Shown here piece after piece: positions 33,545 to 42,522 of a stretch of 64,000 nucleotides of DNA (positions within the stretch are counted from its first letter, which is position 1; each line of letters opens with the position of its first letter). Origin of the DNA: Sphingomonas turrisvirgatae (lineage in GTDB: Bacteria > Pseudomonadota > Alphaproteobacteria > Sphingomonadales > Sphingomonadaceae). The stretch is taken from contig NZ_MDDS01000075.1 of the NCBI RefSeq assembly GCF_001721295.1, positions 62,001-126,000 of the forward strand, read 5' to 3'. The notes under the pieces are model-generated. The model worked only from the letters and a program-made list of their open reading frames with translations. It did no database searches and had not been told where the DNA came from. The translations under genes were made by a program, and so were the position numbers.

Positions 33545-35121
33545 TGCGGTACGCCGCACCCCTCATTGCGGCGTCCCTCCTGCTCCTGCCTGCGACGGCG
33601 GCGCAGGAGCAGCGTCCCATCGCCGTCGATCTGCTCATCGCGAAAGGGCAAGTGATCGACGGCACCGGCGGTGCGCCGCGGATCGCCGATATCGGTGTCC
33701 GCGGCGACCGCATCATCTTCATCGGCAAGTCGCCCGGCGTGGTTGCGCGCCGCACGATGGACGCCAGCGGCCTGATCGTCGCGCCGGGCCTGATCGATCC
33801 GCATACCCATAGCCGCGGCGACGCGCTGGCCGCTGCGCCTGCGCGCCGCATCCTCGCCAACCATCTCCTGCAAGGCGTCACCAGCATCGTCATCGGCAAT
33901 GACGGTGGCGGCGACGTCGACAGCAAGGCGCTGTTCGACCGGCTCGCCACGCAGCCGGCCGGCGTCAACGTCGCGAGCTTCGTCGGCTTCGGCGAGGTGC
34001 GAGGCACCGTCGTCGGCCAGCGCGATCGCGTCCCGACCGGCCCCGAACAGGCGCGCATGGCGCGGCTCGTGGCACAGGCGATGTGCGACGGCGCGCTCGG
34101 CCTTTCCGCAGGCCTTTATTATGCGCCGCAAAGCTTCGCCAAGGCGGGTGAGGTCGCCGGACTGGCCCGCGTCGCCGGACGTTATGGCGGGCTTTACGAA
34201 ACGCACCTGCGCGACGAGGGCAGCGCGTCGATCGGCCTGATGGCAGCGATCGACGAGGCCATCGACATCGCCCGCCAGGGTCAGCTTCCGCTGCACGTCG
34301 CGCATATCAAGGCGCTGGGCGTCGATGCGCAGGGCATGGCGCCGCAAGCCATCGCTCGCATCGCCAGGGCTCGGGCGAGCGGTATGCAAATCACCGCTGA
34401 TCAATATCCGTGGGAGGCGTCGAGCACCGGGCTGTCGGCCGCATTGGTCCCGCGCCACGCGCAGGATGGCGGCAACGCCGCGATGGTCGCCAAGCTCAAG
34501 GCCGCCGACGCGAAGCTGCGCGAGCAAATGACCGAGCAGTTGCGCATTCGTGGCGGCGCCAACGCCATCCTGCTGGTCAGCGGCGCACACAAGGGCCAGC
34601 GGCTCGACGCCATCGCCGCCGCCTGGCGGATCTCGCCGCTCGACGCCGCGATCCGCCTGCTGATCGCCGAGCCCGGTGCCAAGATCGCCAGCTTCAACAT
34701 GATCGCGCGCGACATCGATGCGTTTGCCCGGCAGCCCTGGGTCGTCGGGTCATCCGACGCCACCGACGGTCATCCCCGCCGGATGGGCAGTTTCGCGCGT
34801 GCCTGGCGCCTGTTCGTCCGCGAACAGCGGCTTATGACCCCAGCCCGCTTCGTTCAGCGCTCGTCAGCGCAGACCGCACAGCTGCTCGGCCTGCGCGATC
34901 GCGGCACCCTCGCGCCCGGCAGTTTCGCCGACATCGCGCTGTTCCACCCCGCCGCCTATCGCGAGCAGGCAACCTATGACGCCCCCGACCGTCCCGCCGC
35001 CGGCGTGCGATATGTGCTGGTCAACGGCACGCTCGCGGTCGACAATGGGCAGCTGACCGGCGCATTCGCCGGTCGCCCCTTGCCCAAGCCGCGCCAACCG
35101 CACTGGAATTGCCCGCGATGA
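33544..35121 (+). CDS. N-acyl-D-amino-acid deacylase family amidohydrolase, exported
   Basis: A 525-residue D-aminoacylase/dihydroorotase-like amidohydrolase with a signal peptide (MRYAAPLIAASLLLLPATAA). The metal His pair is His87 and His89 in DPHTHSRGD. Further metal or catalytic positions are ETHLRDEG, LHVAHIKALG and GSSDATDGHPR. In the classical D-aminoacylase a Cys in GNCG bridges the metals; here the same place reads GNDGGG, giving Asp120. This may change metal use or specificity. The family removes the acyl group from N-acyl-D-amino acids. It overlaps the TonB receptor stop (TGATG) and the following symporter start, inside a six-gene operon. Confidence 0.88.
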   Translation: MRYAAPLIAASLLLLPATAAQEQRPIAVDLLIAKGQVIDGTGGAPRIADIGVRGDRIIFIGKSPGVVARRTMDASGLIVAPGLIDPHTHSRGDALAAAPARRILANHLLQGVTSIVIGNDGGGDVDSKALFDRLATQPAGVNVASFVGFGEVRGTVVGQRDRVPTGPEQARMARLVAQAMCDGALGLSAGLYYAPQSFAKAGEVAGLARVAGRYGGLYETHLRDEGSASIGLMAAIDEAIDIARQGQLPLHVAHIKALGVDAQGMAPQAIARIARARASGMQITADQYPWEASSTGLSAALVPRHAQDGGNAAMVAKLKAADAKLREQMTEQLRIRGGANAILLVSGAHKGQRLDAIAAAWRISPLDAAIRLLIAEPGAKIASFNMIARDIDAFARQPWVVGSSDATDGHPRRMGSFARAWRLFVREQRLMTPARFVQRSSAQTAQLLGLRDRGTLAPGSFADIALFHPAAYREQATYDAPDRPAAGVRYVLVNGTLAVDNGQLTGAFAGRPLPKPRQPHWNCPR

Positions 35122-36428
35122 CCGACATGACTTCGTCCTCGCCGGAAAGCCCGGCGCGCCGACCGGGAGCGATCCGCCGAACGCTCGGTGCCTGGTTCCG
35201 CATCGCGCTGTGGAAGCGCATCCTCCTGGCGCTGGTGATCGGCGCGGTCGTCGGCCTTGCCTGGGGTGAGGGCGCGACCTCGATCGCTTGGATTGGCGAC
35301 GTGTTCGTGCGGCTGATCCGCATGTTGGTCGTGCCGCTGGTGTTCCTGACCATCGCTTCGGGCGTTGCCGCCCTGGCCGATCCCAAGCGGCTGGGCAGCA
35401 TCGGCGTCAAGACGCTGGCGATGTATGTCTTCACCACCGCGCTGGCGGTGACCACCGGCCTTGCCGTCGCGACGCTGATCGGCCCGGGCGTCGGCGCGTC
35501 CTTTGCCGATGCGGTGCCCAAGGCGATGGGCACGCCGCCCGACACCGCGCGCATGTTCCTTGAGATCATTCCTGACAACCCGGTCGGCGCGATGGCCGAG
35601 GGCAAGACGCTTGCGGTGATCTTCTTTGCCGTGCTGGTCGGCGCCGGCGTGATCGCGGCGGGCAAGGGTGCAGAGCCGGTGCGCCAGCTACTCAGCGCCG
35701 GCTCCGAAGTCATGCTGCGCATCGTCGGCTTCGTCATGGAAACCGCGCCGTTCGGCGTCTTCGCGCTGATCGCCGTGGTCATGGGCACGAGCGGCCCGTC
35801 CAGCTTCATTGCCGTGCTCAAGCTCGCGATCTGCGTCGTTATCGGGTCGGCGATCGTCACGCTGCTGATCCACGGTCTCATCGTCGTGCGGCTGATGGCC
35901 TGGCTTTCCCCGCTGCCCTTCTTCCGCGGCATTGCGGACGCGATCATGGTCGGCTTCTCGACCTCGTCCAGCTCGGCGACGCTGCCCGTCGCGATCCGCG
36001 TGGCCGAACGCAATCTGGGTGTGTCCAAACCGGTCGCCTCGACCGTGCTGCCGCTGGGCGCGACGATCGGCATGGATGGTGCCGCCATGTACGTCGCGAT
36101 GCTCACGCTGTTCGCGGCGCAGGCGTTCGGCGTCGACCTGAGCTGGGCCGACTACGCCATCATCGCCGCAACGACCACGATCGTGGCGATGGGCGTGGCC
36201 CCCGTCCCGTCCGGCTCGCTGTTCGTGCTGGCGGCGGTGCTGCACGCGATCGGCATCACGCCGGAACAGACCGCGCTGGTGGTCGGCTTCGTGCTGCCGT
36301 TCGACCGCATCCTCGATATGACCCGCACGATTCCCAACGTCACCTCCGACCTCGCCATCGCCACTGCCGTGGCGCGCTGGGAGAAGGAGATGGACGTCGA
36401 TGTCTATCATTCCGCCAAGGACGTGTGA
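35118..36428 (+). CDS. dicarboxylate/amino acid:cation symporter (DAACS family, GltP/DctA-like)
   Basis: A 436-residue inner-membrane symporter with about eight transmembrane segments plus two re-entrant loops. The family signature is visible as the serine-rich STSSSSATLPVAI stretch (near residue 280) and the LPLGATIGMDGAAMY segment that forms the cation and substrate site. Members import glutamate, aspartate or C4-dicarboxylates with protons or sodium. Placement directly after a deacylase and before two gamma-glutamyltransferases strongly suggests uptake of released glutamate or another acidic amino acid. The start ATG overlaps the deacylase stop by four bases, and its end overlaps the first transferase start by four. 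Confidence 0.93.
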   Translation: MTDMTSSSPESPARRPGAIRRTLGAWFRIALWKRILLALVIGAVVGLAWGEGATSIAWIGDVFVRLIRMLVVPLVFLTIASGVAALADPKRLGSIGVKTLAMYVFTTALAVTTGLAVATLIGPGVGASFADAVPKAMGTPPDTARMFLEIIPDNPVGAMAEGKTLAVIFFAVLVGAGVIAAGKGAEPVRQLLSAGSEVMLRIVGFVMETAPFGVFALIAVVMGTSGPSSFIAVLKLAICVVIGSAIVTLLIHGLIVVRLMAWLSPLPFFRGIADAIMVGFSTSSSSATLPVAIRVAERNLGVSKPVASTVLPLGATIGMDGAAMYVAMLTLFAAQAFGVDLSWADYAIIAATTTIVAMGVAPVPSGSLFVLAAVLHAIGITPEQTALVVGFVLPFDRILDMTRTIPNVTSDLAIATAVARWEKEMDVDVYHSAKDV

Positions 36429-38152
36429 GCACCATGATGTTCCGTAAGTTTACCCTCGCGCTGTCGGCGCTCGCCCTTGCCCTGCCAATGCCGGTCGCGG
36501 CGCAGAGCCGGCACCTGCTCGAATACCCGTCGATCCACTCGCCCACTGTCGGCACGCGCGGCATGGTGGTCAGCCAGAACGCCATCGCCAGCGATGTCGG
36601 CGCGCAGATCCTGCGTGCGGGCGGCAACGCGGTCGATGCCGCGGTGGCCGTCGGCTTCGCGCTCGCCGTCACGCTGCCGCGCGCGGGCAATATCGGCGGC
36701 GACGGGTTCATGACCGTCTATGACGCGAAGTCCAAACAGGTTCGCGTGCTCGATTTCCGCGGTATCGCGCCGCGTGCCGCGACGCCGGCGATGTTCGTCG
36801 ATGAAAAGGGCGAGGAGCGCGGCATCGCCTCCTATGGCTATCTCGCACCCGCAGTGCCGGGTACCGTCGCGGGGCTGGAGCAGGCACACCGCAAATGGGG
36901 CAAGCTGCCTTGGGCGAAGCTTGTCGAGCCGGCGATCCGCCTTGCCCGCGATGGCGTGAAGCTGACCGCCGACGAAGCCTTCGTGTTCGGCTGGGGCCGC
37001 CAACGCCTCGCCCGCAGCGCGTCGGGCAAGGCGGTCTTCTACAAGCCCGACGGCTCGCTTTATGCCAAGGACGAACTGCTCAGGCAGCCGGACCTTGCCT
37101 GGACGCTGGAACAGATCGCCAAGGGCGGCGCCAAGGCCTTTTATACCGGCGAGATCGCGCGCCGGATCGAGGCCGACATGAAGGCCAATGGCGGCCTCAT
37201 CACCCGCGCGGATCTCGCCAGCTACGCCCCGGTCGAGCGCGACCCGCTCGTCGGCACCTATCGCGGGCTGCAAGTCTATACGACCCCGCCGGCCAGCGCG
37301 GGCGGCGCGACGCTCATCAACATGCTCAACATGCTCGAGCATTTCGACCTGAAGGGGATGGGGGCAGGGTCCGCCGCGTCGCTCCACGTGATGGCCGAGG
37401 CGATGAAGCTCGCCTATCTCGATCGCTACCAGTCACTCGGCGACCCGGCATTCGTCACCGCGCCCGTGCGCGGCTTCACGTCCAAGGCGTATGCCGCCCA
37501 GCGCGTGAAGCTGATTGATCCCAGCAAGGCGACGCCGGTGCGCGACCTGAAGCCCGGCGATCCGCTCAAGTTCGAAAGCCCCTCGACCACGCACTTCTCG
37601 GTCGCCGACAGCGAGGGCAATGCGGTATCGACCACCTATACGCTCGGATCGGACTTCGGCTCAGGCGTGATGATCGCCGGCACGGGCATCCTGCTCAACA
37701 ACCAGATGAACAACTTCAGCCATGAACAGGCATGGCAGGCGCGGCGTAAGGGCACCCCACCCCCGCTGAATGCGATGGCGCCCGGCAAGCGCATGCTGTC
37801 CACCATGATGCCGACGATGGTGTTCAAGGACGGCAAGCCATGGCTCATCATCGGCACGCCGGGCGGCAGCACGATCATCACCACCATGTTGCAGCTGGTC
37901 GTGAACACGGTCGATTTCGGGTTGAACGTCGAGGAAGCGACTCATCAGCCGCGCATCTATCAGGGCACGACCGCCGCGCTTCGCGTCGAACCGAACTTCA
38001 ACCCCGATACGGTCGCCGCGCTGAAGGCAAAGGGGCATCGCATCGACATGGACGAAACGATGGGAAGTGCGCAGTCGATCATGATTACCGACAAGCTGTT
38101 CCTCGGCGCGGCCGATCCGCGCCGTCCCGGCGCCCGGGCGGTCGAGCCATGA
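36425..38152 (+). CDS. ggt: gamma-glutamyltransferase, exported (first of tandem pair)
   Basis: A 575-residue Ntn-hydrolase precursor with a Sec signal peptide (ends PVAAQS). The self-cleavage site is the Thr of STTHFSVADSEGNAVS at residue 388, matching the start of the small subunit in known enzymes. The large-subunit marks AGGNAVDAAVA and GNIGGDGF and the small-subunit GSDFGSGVMI and STMMPTMVF are present. The enzyme cuts gamma-glutamyl bonds in the periplasm, releasing glutamate for the upstream symporter. The start is GTG 36425, overlapping the symporter stop; ATG 36434 and 36437 are close alternatives. A second, divergent copy follows at once. Confidence 0.92.
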   Translation: MSTMMFRKFTLALSALALALPMPVAAQSRHLLEYPSIHSPTVGTRGMVVSQNAIASDVGAQILRAGGNAVDAAVAVGFALAVTLPRAGNIGGDGFMTVYDAKSKQVRVLDFRGIAPRAATPAMFVDEKGEERGIASYGYLAPAVPGTVAGLEQAHRKWGKLPWAKLVEPAIRLARDGVKLTADEAFVFGWGRQRLARSASGKAVFYKPDGSLYAKDELLRQPDLAWTLEQIAKGGAKAFYTGEIARRIEADMKANGGLITRADLASYAPVERDPLVGTYRGLQVYTTPPASAGGATLINMLNMLEHFDLKGMGAGSAASLHVMAEAMKLAYLDRYQSLGDPAFVTAPVRGFTSKAYAAQRVKLIDPSKATPVRDLKPGDPLKFESPSTTHFSVADSEGNAVSTTYTLGSDFGSGVMIAGTGILLNNQMNNFSHEQAWQARRKGTPPPLNAMAPGKRMLSTMMPTMVFKDGKPWLIIGTPGGSTIITTMLQLVVNTVDFGLNVEEATHQPRIYQGTTAALRVEPNFNPDTVAALKAKGHRIDMDETMGSAQSIMITDKLFLGAADPRRPGARAVEP

Positions 38153-39882
38153 AGCCGGTGTTCAAGCCGCTCGTCGCGGCCGTCGCCCTCGCCGCACTCG
38201 CCGCCTGCGCGCCGCGCGCCACCCTGCCCGCCGCCGCGCCGGCGCCGGTCGCGCCCGCGCCGGACTCAAGCGCCACGCCGCGTCAGGCGTTCATCGCCGC
38301 CGCGCACCCGATCGCGGTCGAGGCTGGGCTGGACGTGCTGCGCCGCGGCGGTTCGGCCGTCGATGCCGCGGTGACGGTGCAGGCGATGCTGAGCCTGGTC
38401 GAGCCGCAGAGCAGCGGGCTCGGCGGCGGCGCGTTCCTGGTCCATTACGATCGCGCGACCCAGGGCATCACCGTCTATGACGGGCGTGGGGTCGCCCCCG
38501 CCGGCGCAACGCCCGACATGCTGCTCGGCCCCGATGGGAAGCCGTTGCCCTTTGGCACGGCGGTTGTCTCGGGACGTGCGACCGGCGTTCCCGGCGTCGT
38601 CGCCATGCTTGGCCTAGCGCATCGCAACGCGGGCAAGCTTGCCTGGCGCGATCTGTTCGGTGACGTCGTGCGCACCGCCGATCAGGGCTTCACCGTCACC
38701 GATCGGCTCGCCCAGCTGATCGACAGCCGGGCGCCCCAGGCGCGCGGTGCCGATGCCGTCGCCTATTTCCGCAATGCGCAGGGGCAGCAGATCAAGGCCG
38801 GCGACACGCTGCGCAATCCCGCTTACGCCGCCTTCGTCCGCCGACTGGCGAGCGAGGGGCCGGATGCGATGTACAAGGGCGAAACTGCCCGGCGCATCGT
38901 CGCGCGCGTGCGCCAGGGCGACCTTGCCGGCAGCATGACGGAAGCGGACATCGCCGCCTATCGCCCGATCGTGCGCCAGCCGGTCTGCAATCCATTCCGC
39001 GTCTATATCCTGTGCGCCCCGCCCCCGCCCTCGTCGGGCGTCGGCCTGCTTCAGCTGATGGCGATGATCGAGCGGACCGACATCGCGAAGCGCGGCCCCA
39101 ACGATCCAGTCGCCTGGGTCAAATATGCCGAGGCGAGCCGCGTCATGTACGCCGACCGCGACGCGTATGTCGGCGACGTGCCCACGGTGCCGGTCAAGGG
39201 GATGCTCGATCCCGCTTATGTCGCCAGCCGCGCCGCGCTGGTCGGCGAGCGCGCCGGTGCCGCGCCGCAACCGGGCACACCGCCCGGTGCTGTCACCGCC
39301 CGGATCGACGCGACGCAGGAAGTCGCCGGCACCTCGCACTTCGTCATCGTCGACGGCGATGGCAATGCGGTGTCGATGACCACTACGGTCGAGAGCCTGT
39401 TCGGCAGCGGCCGGATGGTCGACGGCTTTTTCCTCAACAACCAGATGACCGACTTCTCGTTCGTTCCCGATGGGCCGAACGCGATCGCACCGGGCAAGCG
39501 GCCGCGATCCTCGATGGTGCCGACGATCATCCTCAATCCGGACCGCACCCTCGCCGGGGCGATCGGCTCGCCGGGCGGCAACGCCATTCTCGCCTATGTG
39601 TCCAAGACGCTGGTCGGCATCGTCGGATGGAACATGCCCGTCGCCGATGCCCTCGCACTGCCCAACCTCGTCGCGCGTGGCACCGCGTTCAATGGCGAAG
39701 CGAGCAAGTTCGCGCCGCCGCTCGCCGCAGCGATGAGCGCGCGCGGCGTCACCGTGCGCGGCGGATCGGGCGAGAATTCCGGGCTTCACGGGGTGATGCT
39801 CCGCAACGGCGGCTTTGATGGCGGCGCGGATCCGCGTCGCGACGGCGTCGCCCGCACGATCACCCTGCCGGCAAGGAACTGA
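38149..39882 (+). CDS. ggt: gamma-glutamyltransferase, predicted lipoprotein (second of tandem pair)
   Basis: A 577-residue Ntn-hydrolase of the same family. It starts with a lipoprotein signal (LAALAAC, lipid-attachment Cys20) and an Ala/Pro linker, so it should be anchored to a membrane facing the periplasm. The autocatalytic Thr is about residue 395 in AGTSHFVIVDGDGNAVSM. Other marks are RRGGSAVDAAVTVQAML, GLGGGAFLVHYD and RPRSSMVPTIIL. It differs substantially from the preceding copy, so the pair probably diverged in substrate rather than arising by a recent duplication. The start overlaps the previous stop (ATGA) and the dienelactone-hydrolase-like gene follows one base after its stop. 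Confidence 0.92.
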   Translation: MKPVFKPLVAAVALAALAACAPRATLPAAAPAPVAPAPDSSATPRQAFIAAAHPIAVEAGLDVLRRGGSAVDAAVTVQAMLSLVEPQSSGLGGGAFLVHYDRATQGITVYDGRGVAPAGATPDMLLGPDGKPLPFGTAVVSGRATGVPGVVAMLGLAHRNAGKLAWRDLFGDVVRTADQGFTVTDRLAQLIDSRAPQARGADAVAYFRNAQGQQIKAGDTLRNPAYAAFVRRLASEGPDAMYKGETARRIVARVRQGDLAGSMTEADIAAYRPIVRQPVCNPFRVYILCAPPPPSSGVGLLQLMAMIERTDIAKRGPNDPVAWVKYAEASRVMYADRDAYVGDVPTVPVKGMLDPAYVASRAALVGERAGAAPQPGTPPGAVTARIDATQEVAGTSHFVIVDGDGNAVSMTTTVESLFGSGRMVDGFFLNNQMTDFSFVPDGPNAIAPGKRPRSSMVPTIILNPDRTLAGAIGSPGGNAILAYVSKTLVGIVGWNMPVADALALPNLVARGTAFNGEASKFAPPLAAAMSARGVTVRGGSGENSGLHGVMLRNGGFDGGADPRRDGVARTITLPARN

Positions 39883-39883
39883 G

Positions 39884-40744
39884 ATGCGCTACCGCCTTGC
39901 CACAGCCATCGCCACCGCCTTTGTCGTCGCCACCCCCGCTACCGCGCAGGAGGTACAGGTCGAGGCGGTCAGCTTCCTCAGCCGCGATGGCAAGACCGAG
40001 GTAAAGGGCTATCTGTTCAAGCCGGCGAACGCGGCCGGCCGCGTCCCCGCCGTCGTGATGATGCACGGCCGGGGTGGCGCCTACTCCACGCTTGCCAAGG
40101 GCAAGTACGACGCGGCCACCCTGTCGAGCCGGCACAAGGCGTGGGGCCAGCTGCTGGCGCGCAACGGCTATGCCGCGCTGATGGTCGATGATTTTGGCGC
40201 GGTGGGCTATCCCACCGGCTTTGCGGCAGGCACCTACAAGGACCGGCCCGAGACGGTGGACGAGGTGAAGTACCGCCCGCTCCATGCCTATGGCGCGCTG
40301 CGTTTCCTTCAGTCGCGCGCGGACGTCGTACCGACGCGCGTCGCGCTGCTCGGCTGGTCGAACGGGGGCAGCACGACGCTGGCGGCGATGGCCGACGACA
40401 AGCCCGGCGACATGCGCAAGATCGGCTTTGCCGCCGGCGTCTCGCTCTATCCCGGCTGCGGCATGCAGAAGCGGTTCGAGAAGGTCGGCTACAAACCCTA
40501 TCACCCCGTTCGCGTGTTCATGGGCACCGCGGACGAGGAAGTCTCGCCCAAATTGTGCCAGACGCTGATCGGGCGCAGTAAGGGCATGGGCGGCGACATC
40601 GACCTGCGCATGTTCGACGGCGCGACGCACAGCTACGACACGCCGACCAGGTCACGCCAGTCGGTCGCCGCCAATGCCGCGGCAAAAGCAGCGACCGAGG
40701 TCGATGTGCTCTCGTTCCTGGCGGCGAAGCTCAAGGGAAGCTGA
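39884..40744 (+). CDS. dienelactone hydrolase family protein, exported
   Basis: A 286-residue alpha/beta hydrolase with a signal peptide (ends ATPATAQ), so it is likely periplasmic. The oxyanion strand is VVMMHGRGG, the nucleophile elbow is LLGWSNGGSTTLA near residue 160, the acid is in GTADEEVS and the His in FDGATHSYD. True dienelactone hydrolase has a Cys nucleophile; this one has Ser, which points to a general esterase or peptidase-like role. It ends the TonB receptor-deacylase-symporter-transferase operon. It may cleave an ester or amide in the imported compound. The start is the ATG after the transferase stop. Confidence 0.85.
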   Translation: MRYRLATAIATAFVVATPATAQEVQVEAVSFLSRDGKTEVKGYLFKPANAAGRVPAVVMMHGRGGAYSTLAKGKYDAATLSSRHKAWGQLLARNGYAALMVDDFGAVGYPTGFAAGTYKDRPETVDEVKYRPLHAYGALRFLQSRADVVPTRVALLGWSNGGSTTLAAMADDKPGDMRKIGFAAGVSLYPGCGMQKRFEKVGYKPYHPVRVFMGTADEEVSPKLCQTLIGRSKGMGGDIDLRMFDGATHSYDTPTRSRQSVAANAAAKAATEVDVLSFLAAKLKGS

Positions 40745-40778
40745 TCGCCCGCGATACGCCCTTCCCGCCGCTCGCCCG

Positions 40779-41561
40779 TCACCCCAGCGTCGTGTCGAGG
40801 AACATCATCGCACCCAGCCCGATCATCAGCCCGGTGGTCACGCGACCCCCGCCCTTGATGCGGTGGTGCGCATCGGGAATGATGTCGCTCGCCACGACAT
40901 GGATCATCGCGCCGGCCGCAAGGCCCAGGCCCCATGGCAGAAAGGCATGGGCGACGCTCACCAGCGTGACGCCGATCGCCCCGGCAAGCGGCTCGACCAG
41001 ACCTGACAGTGCCGCGATCGCCACCGCATGCGCGCGCCGATAGCCGATACTGCCCAGCGCGACGGCGACTGCCAGCCCCTCGGGAATATTCTGCAGCCCG
41101 ATGCCCAGCGCGGTCACCCGCCCCTGATCCATGTCGCCGCTGCCAAAGCTGACGCCCACCGCCATGCCTTCGGGAAAATTATGCAGGGTGATCGCAGCGA
41201 CGAACAGCCAGATGCGCCGCACCGACGCGCTCGCAATGCCCGGCGGCCCCACGCCGATGCGGTCGAGCGGCGGAAGCCAGTCGTTGAGCTTGGCGATCGC
41301 GAGCCCGCCCAGCAGCACTGCGGCGACGATCTGTGCCGAGGCCATGAAGCGTGACGCGCCGGCCTCACGCGCGAACTCGATCCCTGGCAGGATCAGCGAA
41401 AAGAACGACGCGGCCAGCATGACCCCGGCGGCAAAGCCAAGCAGCAGATTCTGTTGCCCGTCGCTTGGTTTGGGCATGAACAGGACGGGGATGGCGCCGA
41501 TGCCGGTCGCCATCCCCGCAAGCAGGCTGCCCAGCAGCCCGGCGGAAACGATCGGGTCCAT
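40779..41561 (-). CDS. ZIP family metal transporter (ZupT-like)
   Basis: A 260-residue inner-membrane protein with about eight hydrophobic segments. The two ZIP signatures are HNFPEGMAVG (near residue 125) and QNIPEGLAVAVAL (near residue 160), whose His, Asn, Glu and Gln residues form the metal path. A short loop with acidic and Lys residues replaces the usual His-rich loop between segments three and four. Members import zinc, iron or manganese. The gene lies downstream of the manganese catalase on the same strand, 52 bases apart. Co-transcription with a Mn enzyme suggests that manganese could be a cargo, but this is inference. Confidence 0.9.
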   Translation of the reverse strand: MDPIVSAGLLGSLLAGMATGIGAIPVLFMPKPSDGQQNLLLGFAAGVMLAASFFSLILPGIEFAREAGASRFMASAQIVAAVLLGGLAIAKLNDWLPPLDRIGVGPPGIASASVRRIWLFVAAITLHNFPEGMAVGVSFGSGDMDQGRVTALGIGLQNIPEGLAVAVALGSIGYRRAHAVAIAALSGLVEPLAGAIGVTLVSVAHAFLPWGLGLAAGAMIHVVASDIIPDAHHRIKGGGRVTTGLMIGLGAMMFLDTTLG

Positions 41562-41613
41562 TCAGCGCCGAACGCTCAACGGCCGCGACCCGCTCCCGCA
41601 GCGGCAGTGGTCC

Positions 41614-42522
41614 TCACAATTCCTTCATCGCGATATCCTTGATCCGCCCCGCACCCGGACCAGCGCCTAATTCGGCGCCCGTGGTCGGGTCCTGCGTCGG
41701 ATCGGACGCATTGCGCGCCATCATCTGCGACAATGCCTGCGCATCGGCTTCGGGAAGGTCGACGCTGGCATTGCCGGTGCTTCCGTCGATCGGCATGGCC
41801 TGCTCCAGATCGTCGATGCGGTCCCATTGCTCGCCCGAGTTCCACGGCCCCTGCATGTCACCCTCGCCCTGCGAGGCGTTGACATAGACATTGGCATATT
41901 CCTCGATCCCCGGCAGTTTGCCCGGCGGGAAATTGTTCTCGATGGAATACAGCGCCTTCTCGAACGATTTCTGGTGCGCCACCTCGCGCGTCATCAGGAA
42001 TCCCAGCGCGTCCTTGATGCCGGGATCGTCGGTGATGTTGATCAGCCGCTCGTACACGATCTTGGCGCGGCTCTCGGCGGCGATGTTCGACCGCAGATCG
42101 ACGGTCGGCTCGGCACGCGTATCGACATAGGCGGCAGTCCACGGCACGCCGGCGCTGTCGATCAGCGCGGGTCCCCCGCCGAACAGGATCGACTCCTTGG
42201 CGCTCGTGCCCGTCTGCCCGACCATCGCGAACAGCTCGGCCTCGGCCTGCTGCGCCTCGGACAATTGCGCCCGCGCGCCCTTGTTGAGCATCGCGACAAT
42301 CGATCCGATCACTTCGAGATGGCTCAACTCCTCGGTCGCGATGTCGAGCAGCATGTCCTTGCGGCCCGGATCCTCTTCGCCCAGCCCCTGCGTGAAATAG
42401 CGCATCGCCGCGGCGAGTTCGCCATCGGCCCCGCCGAATTGCTCGAGCAGCATGCAGGCGAGCTTGGGATTAGGCTCGGCCACACGGACGGTATATTGCA
42501 AACGCTTGTTGTGCATGAACAT
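41614..42522 (-). CDS. manganese catalase
   Basis: A 302-residue di-manganese catalase, which breaks down hydrogen peroxide without heme. The four-helix bundle ligands can be seen: Glu in LLEQFGGADGEL (about residue 28), Glu and His in IATEELSHLEVIG (about residue 64), Glu in AAESRAK (about residue 146) and Glu and His in TREVAHQKSFEKAL (about residue 180). The C-terminal tail contains the loop EGDMQGPWNSGEQW typical of the family. The start ATG has GGAGGTG upstream (second ATG two codons on). It is followed by the ZIP transporter gene, and faces a long divergent promoter region. Confidence 0.95.
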   Translation of the reverse strand: MFMHNKRLQYTVRVAEPNPKLACMLLEQFGGADGELAAAMRYFTQGLGEEDPGRKDMLLDIATEELSHLEVIGSIVAMLNKGARAQLSEAQQAEAELFAMVGQTGTSAKESILFGGGPALIDSAGVPWTAAYVDTRAEPTVDLRSNIAAESRAKIVYERLINITDDPGIKDALGFLMTREVAHQKSFEKALYSIENNFPPGKLPGIEEYANVYVNASQGEGDMQGPWNSGEQWDRIDDLEQAMPIDGSTGNASVDLPEADAQALSQMMARNASDPTQDPTTGAELGAGPGAGRIKDIAMKEL

